The translations under genes and the position numbers were made by a program. Shown piece by piece: positions 41,135-47,854 of a DNA stretch of 61,738 nucleotides. The notes under the pieces were generated by a model that ran no database searches, was not told where the DNA came from, and was given only the letters and a program-made list of their open reading frames with translations. Each line of letters opens with the position of its first letter. The first letter of the stretch is position 1. The stretch is taken from assembly GCA_035575515.1 (NCBI GenBank), contig DATLXU010000058.1:1-61738 (forward strand). Reading direction: 5' to 3'. The stretch is from DATLXU01 sp035575515. Lineage in GTDB: Bacteria > Acidobacteriota > Blastocatellia > UBA7656.

Positions 41135-42976
41135 TCACTTGATTACGTTTATCGTTATGCTTTGCTGCCCGCTGATGACGAACTGCGAGGGCGCAAGCTC
41201 CTGTTCGCTCAACGTTGCAATCGAAAGCGGCGTGTATCCGCCCGATGTTCGCTGCGAACCGAGTGTCGCAATCACCGATGGTGGAAGCACTGGCATCTCT
41301 TCGTTGTTGACGATCGCGCCCGCGCCTGCGCGCATAACTTTCACATAGAGCCTGTTGTTCTTCTTCAATTTATTGATCGCGCGAACAAGCTGGCTCAAAT
41401 CCTTCGGCGTGAAATCTGCTGCAGGCTGCATGCGATCAACCTGATTAATTGATGCGCCGTCGCCGACGATTATGACGAGCGGGCCTGCGGGTGCGTCCGC
41501 AGGAATCGTCAGCGGTATGCGCTCGACGAACTCGTTGCCGTTGTCGTTGCGCGCGAAGGCTTGAATCTCTACCGTCTCGCCCGCTCGCACTTCGGTCTTG
41601 TCTATCCACAATCGAGTGAGCGTCCCGCTTGAACGAGTGTCTTCGCTCGTCACGTCAACATCAATCGAGCGCACATCAACCGCATCAAACCCGCTGTTGA
41701 ACAACACGGCAAGAGGCCGCGCCGTGTCGTTGACTGCAAGAAGCCCGACGCCGTTCGAGGCCGAAAAGCTGTTGTCCAGTAAAATGTCTGGCTGACCTTT
41801 GACCGAAATCTTGCCTTTGACCTTGATGGTCTGATTGCCAAGCTGCCGCTCGGTTGCATTGATGGCCGAGTACATCGTTATCCTCATAAGCAGCGGCGTG
41901 AGGAACGAGTCAGAAACTAATTCAAACTTGTACTCTTCAGTTTTGTTGCGGCTCGTGTGAACCGTCAGGTGAACGGGAATCATCTGCGGCTCGTCGCCCA
42001 ATCGCCCGAAGACGCCCGTCGCGCGGTCTTGATTTATCGAGCCGACCATTGAGCCGCCCGCTGCCAGCTTGAATGAATTGTTCAGGTTCGGAACGACCGT
42101 GACGACAGACGATTCAGCCATTGGCCACGAAGTTTTGCCTGATGAGAGAAACGGATGGCCGAAGGCGTAGATGCGCTCGCCATCCCGATAGGTCACCGTG
42201 CCCGCCGCGTCCAGCGAAAAGTCTCCGCGCACGAGCTGAACGTTTATCGAAGAGCCGGGCGTGAGCGTGTTGTCGTCGAACTTTGCCATCGGGCCAAGCC
42301 GTGAGCCGCCGCCGAGTCCGGCGACGGGCTGAATGCCTATCTTGCGAAACTCATCTGCGAACACGTCGAGAACCGATTGAGGAACGCCAGTGAAAGTGAC
42401 GGGCGTGGCAATCGGCACGATGGTCTGTCCGATGTAAGGAACCAGCGAAGTGTTAGTCGCGGCCTGCGGGCCTATCTGTGCGCTCACGCGAGCAGGAGGT
42501 TGATTGTTTGTGCCAGTGGCTTGCGACATGAGAGTGTTGAAGCTCTGGCGGCTCGATGTTCGCTGCTCCTCGCCCGCCGCGCGCTCGAATATCTGAATCA
42601 TCTCTTTGATAGGAGTAATTCCGGCGATTGGTTCTTTTGCGAACGGGAAGGCGTAAGCGACCGCGCCGACTATACGACCGTCAATATAGACGGGGCTTCC
42701 GCTCATGCCTGCAAAGACGCTCGTGCGCTCGACGAGCGGGCCGCCGAGCCGCGCGATTATGATGTTTTGCTTCGGTCCCCAGACTCCGCTGATGACGCCG
42801 AGCACTTCGACATCGAATCGCTCAGGCTTCGAGCCTTGAAAGACCGTCATACCATAGCCTTTCATGCCCGGACGAATCTCTTCGACAGACATGATTGATG
42901 AGTTCGTTGAATCCGAAGCCGATGCGAAACCGGCCATCGCGACGATGAAGCAGAGCGCGGTGAATAGGTGTTTCAT
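41135..42976 (-). CDS. SpoIVB-type (S55) serine peptidase domain protein
   Basis: An exported protein of 613 aa. The start ATG 42976 gives a signal peptide (MKHLFTALCFIVAMAGFASA); the 13-codon extension is rejected. The S55 core is clear: PGMKGYGMTVFQG, the nucleophile in AGMSGSPVYIDGRIVGAVAYAF, KEPIAGITPI and the His in FGHPFLSSG. In Bacillus, SpoIVB is a signalling protease for sporulation. Acidobacteria do not sporulate and use this domain in exported proteins of unknown target. The C-terminal half is beta-rich. A good promoter (TTGACT-18-TATCAT) lies at 43081-43110. Confidence 0.88.
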   Translation of the reverse strand: MKHLFTALCFIVAMAGFASASDSTNSSIMSVEEIRPGMKGYGMTVFQGSKPERFDVEVLGVISGVWGPKQNIIIARLGGPLVERTSVFAGMSGSPVYIDGRIVGAVAYAFPFAKEPIAGITPIKEMIQIFERAAGEEQRTSSRQSFNTLMSQATGTNNQPPARVSAQIGPQAATNTSLVPYIGQTIVPIATPVTFTGVPQSVLDVFADEFRKIGIQPVAGLGGGSRLGPMAKFDDNTLTPGSSINVQLVRGDFSLDAAGTVTYRDGERIYAFGHPFLSSGKTSWPMAESSVVTVVPNLNNSFKLAAGGSMVGSINQDRATGVFGRLGDEPQMIPVHLTVHTSRNKTEEYKFELVSDSFLTPLLMRITMYSAINATERQLGNQTIKVKGKISVKGQPDILLDNSFSASNGVGLLAVNDTARPLAVLFNSGFDAVDVRSIDVDVTSEDTRSSGTLTRLWIDKTEVRAGETVEIQAFARNDNGNEFVERIPLTIPADAPAGPLVIIVGDGASINQVDRMQPAADFTPKDLSQLVRAINKLKKNNRLYVKVMRAGAGAIVNNEEMPVLPPSVIATLGSQRTSGGYTPLSIATLSEQELAPSQFVISGQQSITINVIK

Positions 42977-43325
42977 AAATTTTTCCAGCGGACGGGGCTT
43001 GCCCAAAAGGTCCAATTTCGATTGCGCCTTCCAGCCCGGAAGGCAGCGCCACGGGTCGCTTTTCTGGGAAGCTCAACTTGATGATAACTGCGCGCAAATC
43101 CGACAGTCAAGAATTACGTGTCGGTCGCACGACAAAGACAATAAACCGTCAGATGTGTGAAGCAATCCTCAAATGCCCATGAGTCCGGCAGCGATTGCGG
43201 CTCTTGCAGACAAATTTATTTTTCGCGCAGGCAACGCGAACAGCGCGCTCGCGCATCACGCCGACGGCTGAGCCGCATGCGCTCACACGCACGAACCGCT
43301 CACTTAAAACTCCGGAGGAATAGAA
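42977..43325. other. Divergent promoter region, no gene
   Basis: This 349-bp spacer lies between the leftward S55 gene and the rightward glycine-zipper gene. It holds the S55 promoter and a strong ribosome site (GGAGGAA) for the small gene. No coding region or repeat was recognised in the rest. Confidence 0.6.
43081..43110 (-). promoter_or_regulatory. Promoter of the S55 peptidase gene
   Basis: On the minus strand TTGACT (43105-43110), an 18-bp spacer and TATCAT (43081-43086). It leaves a leader of about 98 nt. Confidence 0.6.
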
Positions 43326-43694
43326 ATGAAACGTAAGCTAGCCAGCTTCCTGTTGATGCTCGCGCTCCTTGTGCTTGCATTGCCCCTGCAAGGACAGGCT
43401 CAAGAGGGCTATGGCAGGATTATCAAGCGAGGCAAGAACGGCATCAGGGCCGGCGATTACGGCATTAATCTTTTTGACGGCCCCGGCATAGTCAACTTTG
43501 AGCACCGCCACCGCTGGATGGACAGCCCGGCAGGCGCGGCGACCGTCATCGGCGCAGGCGCAGGCGCGGGCGCGCTGACCGGCGGCGTCATCAAAGGCAA
43601 GAAGGGCGCAGTAATCGGCGCGCTCATAGGCGGCGGCGCGGCAACGGGCCTGTGGCTGTACAAGAACCGCGTACACAAACACAGGATCTTCTAA
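43326..43694 (+). CDS. Small exported glycine-zipper protein
   Basis: A protein of 122 aa. The signal peptide (KLASFLLMLALLVLALPLQGQAQ) is followed by a short polar region. A glycine-zipper follows (GAGAGAGALTGGVIKGKKGAVIGALIGGGAATG, about residues 75-107, quoted here as a region only by its key Gly pattern). The C-terminus is basic (YKNRVHKHRIF). Such zippers let helices pack in membranes, so an outer-membrane or periplasmic location is likely. GGAGGAA precedes ATG. The TAA stop shares its last base with the first unit of heptamer element H. No specific function is known. Confidence 0.82.
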   Translation: MKRKLASFLLMLALLVLALPLQGQAQEGYGRIIKRGKNGIRAGDYGINLFDGPGIVNFEHRHRWMDSPAGAATVIGAGAGAGALTGGVIKGKKGAVIGALIGGGAATGLWLYKNRVHKHRIF

Positions 43695-43809
43695 TTGCGG
43701 ATTGCGGATTGCAGATTTAGCTTTGCGGCTCTGCGAGAACCAGAGCAGCATCACGCAGAGATACGCAGAGAAATGATTCTTCAATCCGCAATCCAAAATC
43801 TGCAATCGA
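43694..43809. repeat. Heptamer fold-back element H with nested CGCAGAG motif
   Basis: Left units ATTGCGG, ATTGCGG, ATTGCAG, ATTTAGC, TTTGCGG (43694-43728). Right units CAATCCG, CAATCCA, AAATCTG, CAATCGA (43782-43809). GATTGCAGATTT (43707-43718) and its complement (43796-43807) match exactly over 12 bp. The loop carries CACGCAGAGATACGCAGAG, part of a different repeat family. The first base is the last base of the preceding gene's TAA. Confidence 0.85.
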
Positions 43810-44019
43810 AAGACTGTGGCTAAATTGTAGGCAGCGGCTAGATTGCCACACCTGAGCCTATGAGTTGCAAGGTCGAAAGTTTTCGCCCGCGCGCTATGTC
43901 CCTCAATTTCTTTCATTAAACTGAAACGATTTTAATGAAGCCTTTGGCCCGCACGTTGCTCTTCATCTCGGCGCAGAAGTTTCACGAACCTGATTTTTCA
44001 AAATCTAAGGAGGACAGTA

Positions 44020-44340
44020 ATGAAGCGATTGTTTATAAGCTCGGTATTGTCTCTGGCACTTGCTTTCAGCCTGGCAGCGCCCGCAACCCTTGCAAAGACT
44101 GCTGGCGCGAAGAAAGCGCAGTCTGAGCGGGCCCAAGCCCTGAAGAAGTGCTCGGCAGACTACACGGCGGCGGTCAAGAAAGCCAACGACGACTACAAGG
44201 CTGCGGTCAAGGACGCGAAGACCAAGAAGGGCAAAGAGCGCAGCGACGCTTTGAAGGCGGCAAACAAGGCCCGCAAAGACGCCATTGCTGACGCGAACAA
44301 GGCGAAGATGGACTGCATCAAAGCGGCTCCCAAGAAGTAG
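44020..44340 (+). CDS. Small exported Lys/Ala-rich helical protein
   Basis: A protein of 106 aa with a strong AAGGAGG ribosome site, a signal peptide (LFISSVLSLALAFSLAAPATLA) and a mature part almost wholly made of Ala, Lys, Asp and Glu. Short repeats such as KKANDDYKAAVKDAKTKKG predict one long amphipathic helix or a helical hairpin. Two cysteines, one near each end of the mature chain (KKCSADY and KMDCIKA), could lock a hairpin by a disulfide. The high lysine content suggests binding of an anionic polymer. The gene has its own terminator and stands alone. The function is unknown. Confidence 0.8.
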   Translation: MKRLFISSVLSLALAFSLAAPATLAKTAGAKKAQSERAQALKKCSADYTAAVKKANDDYKAAVKDAKTKKGKERSDALKAANKARKDAIADANKAKMDCIKAAPKK

Positions 44341-44374
44341 TCGCCAGATTGATTCAATGCTGATTAATAAAGCG

Positions 44375-44416
44375 GCTCGGCGGTTTGCTCAGGCAGATTG
44401 CCGAGCTTATTTTTTT
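44375..44416 (+). terminator. Terminator of the Lys/Ala-rich protein gene
   Basis: GCTCGGC (44375-44381) pairs with GCCGAGC (44400-44406) and is followed by TTATTTTTTT. It lies 35 bases after the stop and just before the end of the converging dehydratase gene. Confidence 0.75.
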
Positions 44417-44430
44417 CGCGGCTCAGAGTT

Positions 44431-45384
44431 TCATCGCGAGGCTCGCTGCTCGATCAGGATGTTTCGATAAACCTCCGCGTCAACATTGCCGCCGCTCACG
44501 ACGCAGCAGACCTTAGCCCCGCGAAATAAATCTGGAGATGTGAGCAACGCGCCGATGGCGAGCGCGCCCGTCGGCTCGGCTTTCAAGTTGGCAAGTCCGA
44601 ACAACAGCCGCACACCTTCTCTAATCGCCTCTTCCGGCACCTCGATGATTTTGAACAAACCTTCTCGAAGTATTTCCCAGTTATGCTTGCCTATGCTCAA
44701 AGTTCGCGCGCCGTCAGCGATGGTCTGAGGCTCGCTTTCGTTTGCGACGATGCGGCCCTCTCTCAGAGACCGCGCCGCGTCGTTGGCCATCAACGGCTCC
44801 GCGCCGATGACTCTAATATTGCTGCCGCGCGAGCGAAGTCCCTTGATTATTCCCGAAGTAAGCCCGCCGCCGCCTACGGGCGCGACGATGAAATCGAACT
44901 CTTTACCAAGCGCGGCCAGTTCTTCGCCAAGACTTGCGTTGCCTTCGATTACGAGCGGATCGTCATACGCGCTCGCCACGTAAGCGTCCGGGTTCTCTGC
45001 GGCAAGCTCGGCGACGCGCGCGGCCCGGCTTTTCGTCTTCACATCAACGAGGTCAACCGCGCCGCCGTACTCGCGCACCGCGTCAACTTTCACGCGAGCG
45101 GAGTTTTCGGGCATCACTACGATGCACGATTTGCTGAGCAAGCGGCAGGCGTAGGCCATAGCCTGCCCATAGTTGCCCGACGAGGCCGTGATGATTTTAT
45201 GCTGCGCAACTTTGGAGGCGAGATTGTAGGCCGCGCGAAACTTGAAGCTGCCCGTGTGCTGAAACGTCTCTGTTGCAATTGTGAGATTTACGCCCAGGCG
45301 TTTTGCGAGCCGCACGGGTTCGATGATCGTAGTCGGGCGCGCGACTTCGCGCAGCGATTTTGATGAATTTATAGCTTGACTCAT
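44431..45384 (-). CDS. PLP-dependent threonine/serine dehydratase or racemase
   Basis: A fold-type II PLP enzyme of 317 aa. The Schiff-base lysine lies in TGSFKFRAA (about residues 43-51), the substrate loop is ASSGNYGQ, the phosphate cup is VGGGGL (about 172-177), and the C-terminal SGGN contacts the ring nitrogen. The length fits catabolic threonine dehydratase without the ACT domain, or serine racemase. ATG 45384 is chosen over an upstream in-frame start with a basic tail. Substrate choice between Thr deamination and Ser racemisation cannot be settled from sequence. It diverges from the MerR gene. Confidence 0.9.
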   Translation of the reverse strand: MSQAINSSKSLREVARPTTIIEPVRLAKRLGVNLTIATETFQHTGSFKFRAAYNLASKVAQHKIITASSGNYGQAMAYACRLLSKSCIVVMPENSARVKVDAVREYGGAVDLVDVKTKSRAARVAELAAENPDAYVASAYDDPLVIEGNASLGEELAALGKEFDFIVAPVGGGGLTSGIIKGLRSRGSNIRVIGAEPLMANDAARSLREGRIVANESEPQTIADGARTLSIGKHNWEILREGLFKIIEVPEEAIREGVRLLFGLANLKAEPTGALAIGALLTSPDLFRGAKVCCVVSGGNVDAEVYRNILIEQRASR

Positions 45385-45464
45385 AACCGACAGCCATCTT
45401 AAAAGCCGCCGCCGCCGCAAAGCAAGCCGTGAGCTTTTTGAGTTTATTTTTTCAGTATTCGCTG

Positions 45465-45493
45465 TTGACAGTAAAAACTGATTACTGTAAGCT
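45465..45493 (+). promoter_or_regulatory. Promoter and operator of the MerR-VWA operon
   Basis: TTGACA (45465-45470), a 17-bp spacer and TAAGCT (45488-45493). A perfect inverted repeat, ACAGTAA (45468-45474) / TTACTGT (45482-45488), spans the spacer, the position expected for a MerR-type operator. The predicted transcript start is within about two bases of ATG 45502, so the mRNA would be leaderless. Confidence 0.6.
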
Positions 45494-45501
45494 GTGGCCG
45501 T

Positions 45502-46125
45502 ATGAAAGACTCAATCAGAAACTTGAAAGCTCAAAAGTATGTTGGGACGGCGCAGCTTGCCGACGAAGCGGCGCGGCTCATAAGCCGGTTTGTGCCAAAG
45601 CAGGAGCGCGGGAGCGTGAGCGAATTGCCCGACGAGCGAATGGTTCGATACTACAGCGCCGAGGGGCTAATCTCGCCACCGGAAGGCAAGCAGGGGCCTG
45701 CCGCCGTTTACGGTTACTCTCACCTGTTGCAGTTGCTCGTCGTCAAGCGGCTACAGGCCGAGCACCTGCCAATCAGAAAGATCAAAGAGCTTGTCGGGGG
45801 CAAAAGCGAGCGCGAGCTTGAACAACTGCTCGACATTGACAAGCAGCGCGTGGCTCAGAAGAATCCTGCAACCGAGTATCTCGAATCGCTGCTGCGGTCG
45901 GCTGCGCCGCGCGCTGCGGCTCGAATGCAAGCTCCTGCCGCAAGCCCGCCTGTCGGATTTGCGGCGGCGCAAAAGAGCGCGTGGGCGCGCGTGGAGATTG
46001 AGCCGGGCCTTGAGCTTCACATACGCGAGGATTATCAGTTGCCTGCCGATACGCGAGAGCGCCAGCGGCTCGCGCGAAGAATGTTGAACGAAATAGAAAA
46101 TCACGGCGTAAAACCGAGAAAGTGA
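45502..46125 (+). CDS. MerR-family transcriptional regulator
   Basis: A protein of 207 aa. Its winged helix-turn-helix includes RMVRYYSAEGLISPPEGKQGPAAVYGYSHLLQLLVVKRLQ (about residues 46-85; key residues are the RYY, the wing GY and the second HTH). A short coiled-coil (KIKELVGGKSERELEQLLD) follows, and a C-terminal part without the cysteines of metal sensors. It probably regulates itself and the VWA gene, starting 10 bp downstream, through the dyad in its own promoter. The effector is unknown. The leader seems absent, and no ribosome site is seen. Confidence 0.85.
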   Translation: MKDSIRNLKAQKYVGTAQLADEAARLISRFVPKQERGSVSELPDERMVRYYSAEGLISPPEGKQGPAAVYGYSHLLQLLVVKRLQAEHLPIRKIKELVGGKSERELEQLLDIDKQRVAQKNPATEYLESLLRSAAPRAAARMQAPAASPPVGFAAAQKSAWARVEIEPGLELHIREDYQLPADTRERQRLARRMLNEIENHGVKPRK

Positions 46126-46134
46126 GAACCGAGC

Positions 46135-47409
46135 ATGACTAAAAAACCTGCCATCGAAATCATAACCGAACGCCCCTTGCTTCTAGCAGGCAAGCAGCAG
46201 ACGGCTGACGTCCTGATTCGCATCACGCCGCCCAGGCCTGATAGCCTAAGCAAGCGCCCCAGATTGAATTTAAGCCTTGTGCTCGACCGCTCCGGCAGCA
46301 TGCAAGGCGAAAAGATTGCGCGAGCGCGAGAGGCCGCCAAGTTTTGCATTGACCAGATGCTTGCGCAAGATCGCGTGAGCCTCGTCATCTTCGACGATGT
46401 TGTTGAAGTGCTCGCGCCAAGCCAGCCCGTAGAGAATAAAGAGGCAATAAAACAGATGATCTCGCGCATCACGGCGCGCAACTCGACGGCGCTTCACGAA
46501 GCGTGGGTGCGCGGCGGGATTCAAGTCAGCGAGCATCTGATCGAAGGCGCTATCAATCGCGTGCTGCTCATAACGGACGGGCTTGCAAACGTAGGCGAGA
46601 CGAATGTTGATCGCATAATCACACAGGCGAGCGAATTGGCCGCTCGCGGGGTGAGCACTTCGACAATCGGCATCGGGAGCGACTTCAACGAAGATCTGCT
46701 CATTCCGATGGCCGAAGCCGGGCGAGGAAATGCATGGCACGTCGAGGAGCCTTCCGACATGGAGCGCATATTCGCAACCGAGATGGAAGGGCTTGTCGCG
46801 CAGGTCGGCCATACGGTCAGTCTCGGCCTCACGCCAGCCGATGGAGTCAGGGTCGCTGATGTGCTTAACGATTTTGAGGTGACGCACACGGGCCGATACA
46901 AATTGCCGAACCTCGTCGCAGGCTCACCGATTGATGTTGTGATCCGCTTGAATGTTCCGGCTCGCGCGGCGGGCGAGAAATTCAAAGCCCTCGATCTGCG
47001 CCTGGCATGGAACCCGCAGGGCGCGCCGTCGAGCGAACGCGAGGTTATAAGCGAAAGCATCGTGCTTGAGTTCACCGCAGCGGCTGACGTTGAAAAGATA
47101 CCGCCTGATGAGAGAGTCCTCAAGGCGGTGCAGTTATTGATGGCGGCTCGCGCGCGACGCGAAGCCATCGCTGATCTTGATCGCGGCGATGCGGCAGCCG
47201 CGCGCGCTCGCGTGGCAGGAATCGCTTATTCTTTCGCTCAAGCCTGCGCGCCGATGATGGCCGATGCGGACGTGCAGCAGGAAGCGCAGAGATTGCAGGA
47301 CCTGCAGGCAGAGCTTTCGAGCAGCGCCGATCTGAAGATGGCGCGAAAGAAGATGTCTTATCAGAGCTACAGCCTTTCGCGTCGCGGCAAGCAATCGAAG
47401 TCGCAGTGA
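46135..47409 (+). CDS. VWA-domain protein (Ca-activated chloride-channel-like)
   Basis: A protein of 424 aa without a signal peptide. An N-terminal beta-sandwich (KPAIEIITERPLLLAG) precedes a VWA domain with a complete MIDAS: DRSGSMQG (about residue 51), Thr in ARNSTALHEA and Asp in LITDGLAN. The C-terminal half has a beta domain and a helical stretch (about 320-400), ending in a basic tail. Such proteins, in operons with a MerR regulator, occur in several phyla; roles are unknown but cofactor- or chaperone-linked functions have been suggested for cytoplasmic VWA proteins. It is co-transcribed with the MerR gene. Confidence 0.85.
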   Translation: MTKKPAIEIITERPLLLAGKQQTADVLIRITPPRPDSLSKRPRLNLSLVLDRSGSMQGEKIARAREAAKFCIDQMLAQDRVSLVIFDDVVEVLAPSQPVENKEAIKQMISRITARNSTALHEAWVRGGIQVSEHLIEGAINRVLLITDGLANVGETNVDRIITQASELAARGVSTSTIGIGSDFNEDLLIPMAEAGRGNAWHVEEPSDMERIFATEMEGLVAQVGHTVSLGLTPADGVRVADVLNDFEVTHTGRYKLPNLVAGSPIDVVIRLNVPARAAGEKFKALDLRLAWNPQGAPSSEREVISESIVLEFTAAADVEKIPPDERVLKAVQLLMAARARREAIADLDRGDAAAARARVAGIAYSFAQACAPMMADADVQQEAQRLQDLQAELSSSADLKMARKKMSYQSYSLSRRGKQSKSQ

Positions 47410-47465
47410 AAGGTCCGGTCGCGGTCTTTCGACGACAGATATATTTGCCGATTGATTATCTGGAG

Positions 47466-47533
47466 TCACCGCCGCAGGAGACAGGGCGCAGAGATTTCGA
47501 ATCCCTCTGCGTTCTCTGCGACTGCGGCGGTGA
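47466..47533. repeat. CGCAGAG-type fold-back element
   Basis: The outer arms TCACCGCCGCAG (47466-47477) and CTGCGGCGGTGA (47522-47533) are exact 12-bp complements. Inside lie CGCAGAGA and TCTCTGCG in inverted order. It is the same general design as at 57011-57091 and the loop of element H. Confidence 0.8.
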
Positions 47534-47793
47534 ATATGCTCATTCGGTGAACAGAGTCGAAAACGTCCATACAGTTGACGGCTCAACCGCGTCGGCGAGT
47601 ATAAAGTTGAAGCGACTATGAAGCCGAGCCGCCGCTCGAATGAATCTAAGGCGCAAGTCACAAGCCCGCAAGCAATCGGGAACATTTTGCTTTTTAGCGT
47701 GAAGGCTTTTGATTGCCTTCGTTTTTGTCCTTCCTTATCAACACCGTAACTATCCTCGATGCACTGACTGCTTTGTCTTCTGCTGGCGAAGCA

Positions 47794-47822
47794 TTGAAAA
47801 ACACAATCCCACGAATTAAAGT
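47794..47822 (+). promoter_or_regulatory. Promoter of the kinase-like gene
   Basis: TTGAAA (47794-47799), a 17-bp spacer and TAAAGT (47817-47822). The leader of about 26 nt contains GAGGTAAGAG before GTG 47855. Confidence 0.55.
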
Positions 47823-47854
47823 AAGACCGGCGGCAGAGTCGAGGTAAGAGCTGA

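Larger units (their letters stand above)
47410..47854. other. Gene-free spacer with fold-back and kinase promoter
   Basis: No coding region is present. It holds a perfect-ended fold-back at 47466-47533 and the promoter of the kinase-like gene at 47794-47822. A 71-codon ORF starting at 47406 runs through the fold-back and is not accepted. Confidence 0.6.

Noticed and set aside
47406..47621. 71-codon ORF after the VWA gene
   Set aside because: It is translated through a fold-back repeat and has no ribosome site.
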